DNA of 64,000 nucleotides from Neospora caninum Liverpool (Eukaryota; Apicomplexa; Conoidasida; Eucoccidiorida; Sarcocystidae): the NCBI RefSeq assembly GCF_000208865.1, contig NC_018387.1, positions 248,001 through 312,000 of the forward strand, in the 5' to 3' direction. Below, one piece after another: positions 47,388 through 60,000 of this stretch (positions within the stretch are counted from its first letter, which is position 1; every line of letters starts with the position of its first letter). The translations under genes and the position numbers were made by a program. The notes beneath the pieces are model-generated. The model searched no databases. It was not told the DNA's origin and saw nothing but the letters and a program-made list of their open reading frames with translations.

Positions 47388-50300
47388 TTACGAGCAGCTC
47401 TCCTTGTTCTCACACACTCTCGCCGGCCCCGACTTGTACGAACACTTACTCTCGACATAACTAAGCAGCCACTTCAGATCGATAAGCAGATACTTCACGG
47501 CCTTCGTCCACCGCTCGTCCTGGCTCATCTGCAGCCGGATGGACAGGCCGCCGACGCGGTCGCCTGCGTGAGCAAACAGAGCGCGAAAGCGGAGCGTTCT
47601 TCACCTGGAAATTCAGCATGGATTTTTGCATGGACTTGCAGCGGCTTTCAAAAGATCCAGGAACGCGATGCGAGAAGTCTGCATAGCAGTCGGAAAGCCA
47701 AACCCCGGCGTACAAGTTTTCTTCCCTCGCCGAAGGACTTTCCGGCAAAACAGCTCACACACACAGAAACCTCTCTTTATTCTAATGAAGGTTTTTATTG
47801 GAAGAGCAACCATCTAGCGACGTGCGAGACGCGGGCGCCGCCCTGGCAAGCGCCGCGGTGACACGTCCGTCAGGGGAGATCTCAGACAACACCTGCTGAA
47901 AAGGGCGAGAGACACCAAAACGACAGGAAACAGATCCGGCGACGTACTCTCTACCGCGAAAGGGAGTTCAGGAGGCTCCCAGGGTGTCTGTACACCAGGG
48001 GACGCGTACGGCGGCCAGGGTTGGCGAGCAAAGTGGACGAGCGCTTCGTGAAGCTGAAGTCGCGCAAACGGAGAACAAGCGGAACGAGAACGTCATTTGC
48101 CACAGCTGCGAACCGTCTCCGTTTCAGTCACTGGCAACAGGAGTGCTGACACCGGCGCAAAGAAAGTCATCTGCAGGTTGAAACGCCTTCTCAGACAAAA
48201 GCCCAGAAATGGGTATGTTTCCACTACCGCTCTGTGACTCCCGCCCACGTGCAACTCCGCCAAGCCACGTCCACGGTTCCAAACGAGGCAGACTGCATGC
48301 AGCCCCGACACACGCAAAAAGTCAAGACCTCCGCGCGACCGTTCGTTTTTGGGAGCGTTCGAAGTCGAGCATCCTGTTCTCACCTCCTGCACGCATTCCA
48401 AAAACGCGACCGTCGCCTCGTCGAAACGGCGGCTTTTGTAAAAGAAGCGACTGAGACCGGTCTCCTTACCCCCGCCTTGAAGAGGCAGAACAGTGTCGTC
48501 TTTTCTCCTGCGACAGGTGCGCAGGTCCACAAAGCCCGCGAGCGTGTAGGAGCAACGGCCAGAGGACAAAAACACGAACTGAGGAAGCACAAACCGAGCC
48601 GGCGCTCCGCGGGACACCTGCCGCGGAGTCGCGAGGCTCTGAGCTTTGTTTGACGCGAAACCCGCTCGCTTTTGTGGCGATCGTTCGCCGAGAAGACGCC
48701 TCAGGTCTCTTGGACCCGGTGTTTAAAACGCTGGCCCGTTTTGAGGTTCAGACGTCAGTTTAAGACGAAAACTATCGACACAGTCAGTGATCCAGCATAG
48801 TTGTGCCGCACGGCCCAGCACGCGGAATCCTAGCGGGGAGACTGTGTCCGTCGAAAAAGGCAACGCGCAGCATGCGAGAAAGCTCTTACCTGATTAAACA
48901 GGAGTACGGGCCTCGCGGCAGCAAGCGGTAGTGGGTAGGATGGACGTAGACCTTTCGGAAAAGGACATCCAGAAGCAGACACATGTGGCCCCAGCCACTG
49001 TTGATCTCTGCCCAACTTGGACTCGCCGGCGACGAAAGTCGGCCTGCGAAGAACGACAGACATCCACCTGCGTTTCCGCGGGCATGAGATGTTCGTCTCT
49101 GCGGATGCTGGAAGTCATACGGGAGCATGGACAGCCCGCTGCGTGCAGGAACCTGTAGGCTGGCGAGACAAAGCCGGACGACACGCCACACGGCCGGGCG
49201 GCGCACGCCGAGAGAGGCCTGAACTTTCTGAATTTCAGCAGCTTCTCGACGATATCGGCGTGCGCAATTCGCGCACAAACAATGAAAATGGCCGTGTTCC
49301 TGGATGTCGCACTCCGACAAGGGCCCGAGTCACCAGCTTTCTCCCCCGTGCCGTGCCTCGTTCTGCCACAGCCAAGTGTGTGCACAGCGAGACACCGCGG
49401 AGGAGACGTCTCGCCTGGACCTAATTTCAAGAGGCAACACGTTTGCGGGAGAGCGTCCAGCCCAACAAGGTACAGCCGGGCATTGTGCCCCGGGCCCTAA
49501 CTGAACTGGGAAGAACCCCGGAATCCGGCAGTTTCCGATCGGAAACAGACTCTTACCAATTCGGCACGAGTTGATCGACGGCAGCGCGCCGTCCGTCCAG
49601 ATATGAAACGCATCGTTCATCACATTCAGCTGCTTGAGTCTCTCCAGTTGCTCACTCACGTATTCCCGCTGACGAAGCATGGCTGCCGTTGCCTGAAAAG
49701 CCCGAAAAGACGTCGAACCCACGGGGAATAAGCGATGCGCGCTGCCGAAAAGAACCTAGGACTGAAGCAAAGACCAGCTCTGCGCCGGGTGTGCATGAGC
49801 GCCTGGTCGCCGAAGACAAATCCGGAAACACCACGACGCGGGGAAGACACCCGATGCTGGGGACTCTGTCGCCGTAGCCGCCACTGCGAACGGAAGGACG
49901 ACCGTCCCGGAGGCTCACCACGAATCGACTCTCTGGGCGCGGACAGCCTGGCATTCAACAGCCTACCGGTTTCCCATCTTCAAAGACGGGCTACGCACTG
50001 GCGTAAGGAAACGGCCGCGACACACACGTCCCCCATTCCCAGCGTCCAGAGAGACGACAAATATACATCAGAGCCGAACTTTAACCCCCGCCCTTCCGAG
50101 GTCGCCCGGCAGCCTCTCGGCAGAGCCACAGAACAGGGGAACCGAAGAAGTGGAAGAAGTGGAAGAAAAAAAAAAGTGAGGTCACGAACGAACGGGTCGC
50201 GGGAGTCAAGTGGACAAAAGATCGGAGTTGTTTGGACAGGCGAGACGCTTTCCAGGGGACGTGTCGTGGGCTCAAACGCCTCGTCTGGATCCGCCGAAAT

Positions 50301-51700
50301 TCGAGATGTTCATCCACTTGAGTTTATCTTGTGAGCACGCGTGGCAACACAAAAAAAGCAAGCATGTGTTCTCCGTGCTCTGCGCCTCATCTCACCTCTT
50401 CTTGCCGCGCGACCCGTCCCTGGTGGGCAGACGAAAGGTGCCAAAGCCGACGCTGCAGGAGATTGAGAGTCAGAACTTCTTCGAGAAGTTCCTCCTCCTC
50501 GTCCTCCGCATCCTCGTACTCCTGCTGTGCGGCCAGGAGATCCTGAGCGAGCCGAAGGCGCTGGTGCTCCTCTTGGTTTTCTTCCTTCCTTTCCTGTTTT
50601 CCGTCGCGTCGACCTTCATGCAGAGGACTCCTCTGTCCACCCCCGGTTTCCTCGCGAGTCGTCCGTCCTTCCTGACGGCACAGCGAAGGCATCGAGACGT
50701 CTTCGCGTTTCTGAGCCCCCTCGGGGGCCTTTGCGGTCCAGCTGTCGAGTTGGGGTCCGTCGCGTTTCGCCGAGAGGTTCTCGACTCCTTCCTGAACCTC
50801 CCGCTGCGTGCCAGAGTCCCGTTTACGAGAGCCTCGCGCGCTCTCTGCAGTTTCTTGCTGACCCCGCCGCGCTGTCTCTCCCCGCAGCTTCTTCAGCTTC
50901 TCCAGCGCCCTCGTGTACTGCCGCAGCAGAGCTCGCTCTTCCTCCAGTTGCTTCTCGAGCTCGCCCATTGTGGACGAAAAGCATTTCTCGCAGAGCGCCG
51001 CGTCGTCGAGAACGAGTTGTGTCCAGTTCTCGCCGTCGTTGAGTCGCGCGACGAACTGCTGACGGTGCTCTTCCTCGCGAGTCTGTCGAGGCATCCCACA
51101 GGGAGCACGCGCCTGAGGCGAAGCGGCAGGAGGCGACTGAGCCTCTGAGTTCATCGCGGCAGTCGGCGAAGACGCAGGGACTACCTTTTCATGGTGACTG
51201 GACGGCGCTTGAGTTCCAGGGAGGGGAGACAAAAGAACGAACGAATCTTGCAAAGAAGGTGGGTATCCAGACTCCCCGCTAGGCGCTCTGGTTGCCCGCG
51301 GGGAAGACAACGAAACTGAGGCCCCGGCACACGAGGACGCGGGAACTGCGTCCGACGCCTGGACTGGCTCAGAGGCACAACGCTGGCCCGGAGGTGTACA
51401 TACACCGGGGCTCGTTGACGACGCCGGGAGCGAGCGGGGCGAAACTTTCACCTCGTCTCCCGTCGGATTTCGATGATCCGATTTCAAGGCAGCAGCCACA
51501 AGGGAGGTTTGCGGCGCGGAGAAGATCCCTGTGACCGACGAAGAACTGGACGACGTTCGCCGAGTTTGGCGCGAAGACTCTTCCAAGCCACGTGCAGAGC
51601 ACTCCACCGGCAGAAGGCAAGCAGGCGGAATCGCGTCATGGACGACCACCAGGGGCGCAGCGCAGTCGACGCACCGATGCATGGAGCTGGGGCCCATCAT
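47388..51700 (-). CDS. ATG6: Autophagy protein ATG6 / Beclin-1 homologue
   Basis: Subunit of the class III PI3-kinase (Vps34) complexes that start autophagosome formation and endosomal sorting. Exons: 51700-50396, 49692-49557, 49043-48890, 48507-48384, 47644-47605 and 47563-47388, about 644 aa. Both CxxC pairs of the family are present: CVDC at residues 10-13 and CEKC at 237-240, the latter followed by a Glu-rich coiled coil (MGELEKQLEEERALL). The C-terminal Beclin fold is clear: LKQLNVMNDAFHIWTDG, SWAEINSGWGHMCLLLD, HYRLLPRGPYSCLI, FDEATVAFLECVQE, GDRVGGLSIRLQMSQDERW and KYLLIDLKWLLSYVE. Between the two CxxC pairs lie about 220 Ser/Pro/Ala-rich residues, and the coiled coil is swollen by charged insertions. 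The 3' end is uncertain: reading on stops at 47388, but a strong donor (GTAAGT) at 47449 suggests a further short exon. A second ATG lies immediately after the first. Confidence 0.92.
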
Positions 51701-52641
51701 TCTCGAGGAAAGAGTAAGGGAAAGGCGCGACTCTCCGCAGGGTGCGCGGAAAACGCTGAGAGAATGCGGGTACCACGTGTTCACTGGTGGAAAGTAGAAA
51801 TAGGAACGGAGGGAAAACGGACATGGAAGAAGCACAGTCGGTTCGGGTCACGAGGCCGAAGCTACGACGGAAGCGGCGACGCGCTATCACTTGCCGGACA
51901 GTTTAGAACAAAAACCGCCTTCGGCCGAGTCTTCGCCGACAGGCGAGAAGTGGAAAGGCAATGCTTTCCCGTGAAAAGCATCTCCAAAAAAGGACGCGCA
52001 CGCTGGAAACTCCCGGAGGACCGGGGAAATTCCAGAATCCGCTTATTTTTTAGCTGTCAGACACACACGGCGTGTAGGCCTGCGCGTGCCCTGAGTTCTA
52101 CATCTACCTTTGCGATTCCGCTTTGTGAGTTCGCCTCATCTTTCGTCTTGATAAAGTGTGCCGCTACTTTTGTTCAAAGTTCTTTTAGAGAAAAGCACAA
52201 ACTTTCCCCTGCGCAGCGGTCGGACAGCTGCCGCCAGCAACCCGCGGAAATCCTCTAACGGAGAACTGGAACGGCCAAGAAGAGGAAACTGTCTTCGGGT
52301 ACGGCGAGAAAGACTCCTGAAAAGTGTGTCCCGTTCTTCAGGCGGGAAAAACTTGTCCTTCCGGAGAATCTCGGACACAGCGGTCTCCGGAAGAATGCGG
52401 TTCCCCCGAAACCAGACTGGCGCTAAGGACACGCAGAAGTAACTTCCGGCAAAAAATGTGGAACGCAGACCGTTCCGCAGAAAAACGAATGCACCAGGAG
52501 ACCGCATCAAAAAGGGAATCGACTACTGGGTAGGGAGAACAGGAAAGGTTCCAGGCGAAGGCACACCAGATTGGGGACTCAGAACCAGTGTGTCTCGTGC
52601 GCAAAGAAGGTTTTTGCTCGAGCGGCGCCATCAGGAGACTT

Positions 52642-52695
52642 GCAAGTCGACAGCCCTCGATGGGAGCGGTTTTGCCACTCCCATCGAGGACTTGC
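52642..52695. repeat. Inverted repeat with 12-bp perfect stem
   Basis: CCTCGATGGGAG at 52655-52666 is the exact reverse complement of 52678-52689, with an 11-base loop. Two more base pairs are possible inside the loop. An outer six-base arm, GCAAGT (52642-52647) with ACTTGC (52690-52695), extends the stem across a 7-base bulge. Confidence 0.8.
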
Positions 52696-52905
52696 GGAGT
52701 GTCTTTGCGCCTGCATTTTTGAACTCGAAACTCCTGTAGGTCCAAACGGCAACCGTTTCCTGGTCGAGTTCGCTGGTTTTCCTTTTACACGGGGATGCAC
52801 GAGGGAGAGTGCAACGCGGCTGGATGCCTCGACATCTGGTTTCGAGACGGTAGCCACTGGCTGGACAACAGAGCGCTGTTTATACCCGCGTTGCGCTGGA
52901 TGACT

Positions 52906-52913
52906 TGCATGCA
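52906..52913. promoter_or_regulatory. TGCATGCA motif between ATG6 and the PH-domain gene
   Basis: A palindromic TGCATGCA, 1.2 kb from each start codon of the divergent pair. It matches the ApiAP2-type TGCATGC motif known from apicomplexan promoters. Position in a shared upstream region is suggestive only. Confidence 0.35.
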
Positions 52914-54096
52914 CGATGACAATCTCAAAAGCGGGTAACGAGTGGACGAAGTCGAAAAAGGCGCTTCCTCGCCTACACCTGCCTCCTACTTTTTTCCAAG
53001 GTTTCTTTCCCTCGTCGGGGGGAATCTGAACCGCGTTTCGTTTTCCTGATTTCCTCCAGTCCTCGGAAATTCACGTCCTCGCGGTCGAGCTCCTCAAACA
53101 GCGAGTCGCACTACGTGGTGCCCACGGCGGGATTGACTCCGGTCGAACAGCTACGCCTCTGAAAAGTCGCTACGTCGGTTCTGGAAAGCTGGCGCCTCTC
53201 TCTTTGTTTTCCCCTCTACTATCCGGTCTTTTCTTCCTGTCCACACACACATCGTCGGAACGCCGATCTTTTCCGGTGAACTCCAGAGGCGGTACAATCG
53301 ACGGCTGAGCGCACGGGCTCCGGCGTCCGAGAAGCTTAACGATTATGGCTTCCTTTCGCTCCAGCAAGTTTCCTGAAGTTTGTCGGTCTTCTCTCGACTC
53401 TCTTTGTCGGTCTGCTTCGCGCTCCGCTTCTTCTTGTATCCTCGGCCTTTCCACGGCCGACCGGACCCAGCCGGCCTCTCATGCAAACGGCAATCCAGTG
53501 TCTCGACCTCGAAAGCGGGTCCATCGTTTGCCGTCCTGACCATCCTCGGCTGCCTAGCAGGTCATGTGCTCGGGTTCTCCAAACCGTACACGTCCCGTTT
53601 TCGGGCACAGATTCCTGTTTTTTTCTGAAATGTGTCGCCCTGACTGACGCGAGCTCGACTGCTGCCCATAGAGGCGTCGCCTCGAGCGCCGCCACGCGTC
53701 AGTCGATCGCGCACGCGCGCGCTTTTTTCCTGTGGGGCCAGTGACGCATTGCTCTGTGTGTGGACCACCTGCCTTGCTCGGCTTCGCTCTGGGGGCTGTT
53801 TCTTTTCCTTTTCGTTCGCGCGCCCGCGCCGCCTTCAGATTTGCTTTAGGTGCGACGCCCAACACCTGTTCGACTGGGCCAGTGGAGAAACGGCTCGTGA
53901 GGCGCCAGCAATGTTTCCCCGCCCGTGATGTCTTTTCCTGTCGTCCTCGGGGACGGCGAGACAGACGTTTCGTTTTCTTTCCTCCTCGTTCGGTTCGCTC
54001 GGGGTTGCTCTCTCGCCGCGGTGCGCCCGCCGCTTTTCCTTCCGGGTTCATGTCCCGGGCAGTGCATCCTTCTCTGTTTCTCTCGCCGTAGAAACG

Positions 54097-57000
54097 ATGA
54101 GGATTGACTCCGGCCAATTCCGCGCGTTTCTTCTTTCGTCGTCCCCGGGTGCATGGCCACCCTTCTTCTTCGCCTGCGACGACCCCGAATCGTGCTCCGC
54201 TCCAGGCGGCGCGCCGGCGGGGGCTTCAGACTCCACTCTCCCTCCCTCGAAAGTGTGCGTCTCCTCCGCGGATCAGGGCAGGCGCTTCGCCGCGAAGGCT
54301 GCGCAGCGCCGCGGCTTCCTGACGGAGTTCCTGCCGGTGCTCGAGAAGAAACAAGTCCGGTTTTCAGTCCTCAGGGCCAACCTCCTCTTTCTGTTTCCGC
54401 CCACGGAACTGCCCCGGCAGCAATGGCTCGCCCAGCAGAGTGCGCTGCTGGACAGCGGCCCGGAACCTGACGCGCTGGACATTTTTGACGACGTGGAAAT
54501 TCTGCTCCTCGAGGAGGTCCGCGTCGCCCCGATACGACGGAGACGGTTGGGACTCACGACGCCAGGTAACGAACCCACGCGCCGCAGCAGAAAGCAGAGC
54601 GAGCGGGAACGTGAAATCCGTAAAAGACGTTCGCTGGAGCTCCAGTTCTGTGTCGAGTGAGTGGGAATCGGGTAAGTTTTACGCCGACGAAAACGGTGAC
54701 TGTGACACAGAGTCTTCCGCGTCGTCAGGGAGCATCAAACGCGGGACAGGTACATGGGGGCAGTTCGTGGAACGAAAAAAAGAGCACAACTGGGTAGCAG
54801 CGACGAGGTCTTGCTGAGCTGAAGCGTGTCTCTGTCGTGTGTTGTGTCCTGTCCGGGTGCTTCTGTTTGGGGGGGGGGGGTCGGCTGCATGCGCAGGCAG
54901 TGCGTTCGGCGAGACTCTTCCAGATGAGGAAGACATCCTGTACGAAGTCGAGGCGGAACCTCGGGGACAGACCACTGCGGACGGAGAGCGCAGCACCGAT
55001 TCGGAGCAGAAGCCCGCGGAGGAAAACGCGAGCGAGTTCGAGTACGGCGTTTCCTTGAAGTTTGAGGCGTGTCACTGCCAAGACGAATATCTTTTTTTCG
55101 CCAAAAATCGCGCATGCAGACAGGCCTGGCTCGATGCCCTGACAAAGTACGTTGTTCAGTGGACACATCTGCGAGTGAGGCAGAGTAACCTTTTCACGTG
55201 AGACCTGTAAAGGGTGGATTCGCGCTGGCCTTTCGAGTCCGAGAGGAGTAGCGGACGATCTCTTGCAGCCTGCGAGCTCTTTTTTTTCTTTCGCTTCGGT
55301 CAAAGTGAACGCCACCAACTCATCCTGTCTTCGACACCCGCGCGGCCTTTGGCTCGCTTCCTGTCTCCCAATTGTCTTCTTCACTTTATTTCCGCACGTG
55401 ACATCACGAGGCGTTTGCCCATGGATCTCGCGCATATACAGGTTGGCGTCCACTTAGCCGTGCTCAGTGTATTCGATTACTCAGGACAGGGCGTCACCCC
55501 TCCACGTCGGTTGTTCACAGAACTCCAAAGTCATGCGTTTCTCCTTTTGCACGTTCGTGTGTGTGTGAGAGAGAGTGCCTGACTTGGGCTATATCTCTCC
55601 AGTTCGGCCCTCGTATGTGTGTGAAGTATAGAGACCCCTGGATCCTGTCGGTTTGGCGCATCTCGGCCGCGACTCTCGCGACATCTGTCCAAGTTCGGCA
55701 GCTGTTCTCCGGCATGGCTTCGATTTCCTGTGTCCCTGTCGACCGTCTCTGTGCCTCCAGAGCGGCAAATACGCGCGGCCAGATCGAAGCTCTCGTTGAA
55801 GCGGCCTCGGAGAGCCGCTTTGCGGCGAGTCGCTATTGGACCAGATGCCGGGCGCTGCGTTACGAAGCGCAAAAGTGGAAGTCGCAAGTTCTGTGCAATG
55901 CCGAGAAAGGGGAAGGCGAACTGAGGTCTTGCAATGCTAGGGAACACGATAGGTACGGGCCAGCCGGCGACGCGCTCGAAGAACGGCTTCTTCGTGTTTG
56001 GCCGTACATGCATACATATATTTACATATATATATATATATGAATATATATATATATATACATGGATATATATGAACGCCTTTCTGCGGCTTAGCGGATT
56101 GACAGGTCTATCCTCACAGGTCCGTCAAACTCTCCGTAAACGGGTGCTGATAGGAATCACGTGGTAACTCAGCCCGAAAGCAATCTCTTCAGGTGACGAG
56201 GATATGTTGTGTGCCGCTGCTCGAGAGAGCCCATATACCGATGCCTAGATTTCAAACCGGTGGACGCATCTGTTTTTGTAGTAACGTGAGTTCACGTTTG
56301 CACGATCCAACCGGTGTATCCCTGCATATACACTCGCCCATACGCTTGGGGACACACTGGGACTTGCAGGCTAACGCCTGGCGCTGCAGAGAAGCGCCCT
56401 GCTGAGCCTGTCTCCCGCGGTATCTCCAGTGTCGCCCCCGGGGAGTTCAGACATGCGAAGGCTCCCGTGCGGTCCGGCCTCCTGCGCGTCTCTCCTGTTT
56501 CAGACTCTGCGAGCGCGTGGTCATGCTGGAGGAGCTCGTCGACGCGCTGGAAGGCCAGTTGGTCCTGGCAGAGGAGAAGAAGTCGGAGGAGGAAGTGAAT
56601 CGGGAAATCACCATTCTCCAGGATGCGCTTCTTGTCGAAGCTGAGAAGGTTCGGCTCCTTTCCGTCCCTCGCGGCGCCGCCCACGGCTTCACCTGTTTTG
56701 CCCGATCCTCCCCGTGCATTCATCGACGGGCTAGAGTTCTGCGAAATCCCCCGGATAGATTCCAGCGACGCAGCGATAGAGTGACTCCGCAGCGCCGCGC
56801 AGTCCTTATTTAAAACGCGTCTGAGGCGACCTCTTTCCCTTCGCGTCTGCAGGGGACACCGTCTCTAGCTTGAGTTACCCAACAGGCGCCGGCAGATCTG
56901 TCCTGGCTCACACGAAGCCTCGCTTTTTGGTTTGCTGCATTTGCCTTTGGTGCCCGGATTTCGCGTCTCCCGCCTCCTAGGTCCACGCGGTCTGTCCAGT

Positions 57001-60000
57001 CTTCAGCCAGCACCGAAGCGGCGAGAGTGTCTCTTTTGCGAGTGAGGCCGGTGGCGATAAAGTAATGGCGATGGAGAACCTGTGGGTTGATAGGTGCCGT
57101 GCGAAAGACCGTGTTCGCGTTTTTCTGCAGACATGCCGCCTAACGCAGATCCTTTGCGACGTGTCGGAAGCGCTCCCTGGCCAAGTCGGCGAGTCGATTC
57201 GGCAGCTTGCAAAGAAGCTCAGCAGCCAGGCGCTTCCGCGTCCGCCAGGCGCTTCCGCGTCCGATGCTGCCGGTACGGCGCACGCAGAGACGACAGACTC
57301 TGCCACGCCTCCACAGAAGGCCGAGAACCAGGCGCAAGCAGTTCGCCCCATCTTCTCGAAGGCACCGTTTCACGGTCATTCGCCCTTGCCTACGGCGTCC
57401 TTGACTCGACAGGAAGCGAGAAAAGGGGCGGACCAAGTTCCAGCCCGCGAGTCGTCGTACCCTTCTCTTTCTTCGTCCCCAAACGCCTCTCCCTCGCCTT
57501 ACGCGTTAATCCCTGCGACGCCCGGGGGGATGTCTCCTCTTTACACCGAGCGGGAACTGCTTGCAGCTCTTGCGGTGAGGACCGGGGCGCGCTCCGGAGA
57601 AGGGCCTCGCCCGGGCGAAGCAGAAATGGGGAGCCACGCGACGCCGGGGATGTCACACCGAGGACGCGCGCCTACCGCCCACTCACTGTGCTGTTTAGCA
57701 GCGAGGAGACACAGCTATTTTGCCCGGCGGGCATATCCACTCGGCCCTCCAAAACGACCGGGAGATCTCCCCGTGGGGACCGACCGCGCGGCGTCACGAG
57801 CGAGTCGAGCAGCTACGGTGTCCTCGCGTTTTCCAGAGTCGCTCGCTTCAGCTTCTTTGGCGCGTTCTTCCTTGTGCCGAGAGAACGTTGCTGGGAGCGT
57901 CGGGCCTCCTCCAGGCCGGTGTATCTCGCCGTCGACTGGAGCGCAATCTCGCGCCGCCTCACCTTCCGTTTCTGCTTCGTTCATTGCACCCTCCAGCATT
58001 CGAAGGGGGAGTGTGACCTCGAGAAACGTTTCGCGTCTTATTTCTTCCGGCGAGGTGCGGAATCAAGGAAGCGGAGCGAGAGACATGGAAGGCGCGTCGT
58101 CCGTCGCGCCTCACCCCGCAGCTGCGTCGGGCCAGGCTTCCCCCGCTCAAAGGGGGTTGGTGTCTTCTCTTTCTCCGCCGCGTTCTTCGCCGCACTCAGC
58201 TCTTCCACAGATTCAAGGCGCTGGTGAGGGTCCATTGAAGATCCCGGCAGGGTTGCCGAAGGCAAGTGCAGTCGGCGCCGCTGAGTCGGGTAAGGCATGC
58301 CCACATGCAGCCAAATTGGTGACCCGCCCAAAGTGTCCTCCGCTTCGACTTCCCCTCCCCGCTGGTTCAGACGCCAGTGCGGAAAACCATCCGCACGGGC
58401 GGGGAACAGACGAAAAAGGGCTGGGATGCACGCCGGCGAAACCCAGCGGGAAGCGTCCTGCGAATCCCAAGTCCGCGACTGCTGGGAAAGGTCCCCTCTC
58501 GAAGCCTCCCGCAGGCGCCAAGGCAAAACAGGGTCAGAAGGCGGAGAGAGCACACCGCGAGAAAGAGGGCGAACATGCCACTGACGCCAGCGAAGAACGC
58601 TCACCTGCGAAAAGTGGAACGGATTCCCCCGAAGAGACAGTCAGCTCGACTGCTGCTTCCGTTGCTGGCGGGGGAAAGACAGGCGAGACGGAAAAGGTTT
58701 CTGCCGACGCGGGGAAAGAGAGTTCGTCCCCTCCGGGTCAGAAGACGCATACGGCCGGGAGAGACTCGAAAGTTGGAGAGCCGGGAGGACTTCTCGATGC
58801 GAAAGACCAACCGAGTTTGATAGGCGCGAAGAAGATCGGCAAGCGTCCGCCGGGAATTCCGCCGGAGAGAAGGGGACGGGACGAAGCAGGCAAGAGCGGC
58901 GAAAGCCCGGGAGAGAAAGAAGAAGGAGAGGAAGCAACGAAGAGAGAAGACCCGAAACGTCTTGGGTCAACAGCGACGCTCGAACGAAGGAATACAGGGG
59001 GCGTAAACGGCGCAAAGTCTGTTATCCTGGAAAGAGGTTCCCCCCAGAAAGTCGTTCTCACGCTGGCAAAGGGAAAGGTCGCCTTGGTAGGGCATGGGCC
59101 TCCTTCCTTAGGAATGGAGCCTTCGCTTGCCCAGCTGAAAACGGCCTTGGAACCCCCTCATCGGCCAGCGAAACAGGCGGGAAACCTCCCAGGAAAGCCG
59201 CCTGAATCTGTGCAGCACTCGGATACTTCAGCTGCGTTTGCGGTCCCGCAGAGATCAGCCGCCACGACGACTCTCCATCGATGTTCGGATGCGCCTGAAG
59301 GGGCTCCAGGGCCTCTCGCTGGCGGTGGTGGAGACAAGGAGACGCGCTTGGAGGCCAAGGGATCGCCGCATCTTGGTCGAATCCCGCCCGACAACAAACC
59401 GGAGGGCGGCACAGATTTGAGTTGTTTGGAGCGAAAAGAAATGACAGCCAGTACGCACGTTCCGTCATCGAAAGGAGGGAAACCGAAACAAGTGAATGAA
59501 ACGGCAGTGGCGCGCAAAGACTGCCAAGCAAAACCCGCCAAAGAGAACGGTGAATCGTCGAAGACTGTTTCACCATTTTCTGCCACTGAGCGCCCCGTAG
59601 CAGTGGGTACGTCAACGCGTGCGGCACATGGGCTTGAGGTGGAGCACGTGCCTTCCTCTGTGCTTCTTGCCGAAGGAAGGAGAAACCAAAGGGACTTCGT
59701 GGAAGTGTGGCATTGTGAGGCGACCGAACTCGACGGAACAGAGAAACCGAAGGAAGGACGGGCGACAGCGAGAACTGCAAAGAGAGACAAAGACGTAGAA
59801 CGCGACTATCGCGTTCACAGAGTTGATTCCGACGGCGTTCCGCGCGAACCTACGAAACTGCGAAATCGAGACCCGAGGAAAATGGCCAAGGAACGTGACG
59901 ACGGGCTGGCATTTTTCCGCCAAAGCAGCGGGCGTAAGCAGACCTATGGAGACCTCGCCCGGAAGCACTCTCGAGGTCGAAGCTCCTGTTCCGCCGTTTC

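Larger units (their letters stand above)
51701..54096. other. Divergent intergenic region between ATG6 and the PH-domain gene
   Basis: About 2.4 kb between two genes transcribed away from each other; it should contain both promoters. It holds a hairpin-forming inverted repeat at 52642-52695 and a TGCATGCA motif at 52906-52913. The open frames here are short or low in information. Confidence 0.55.
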
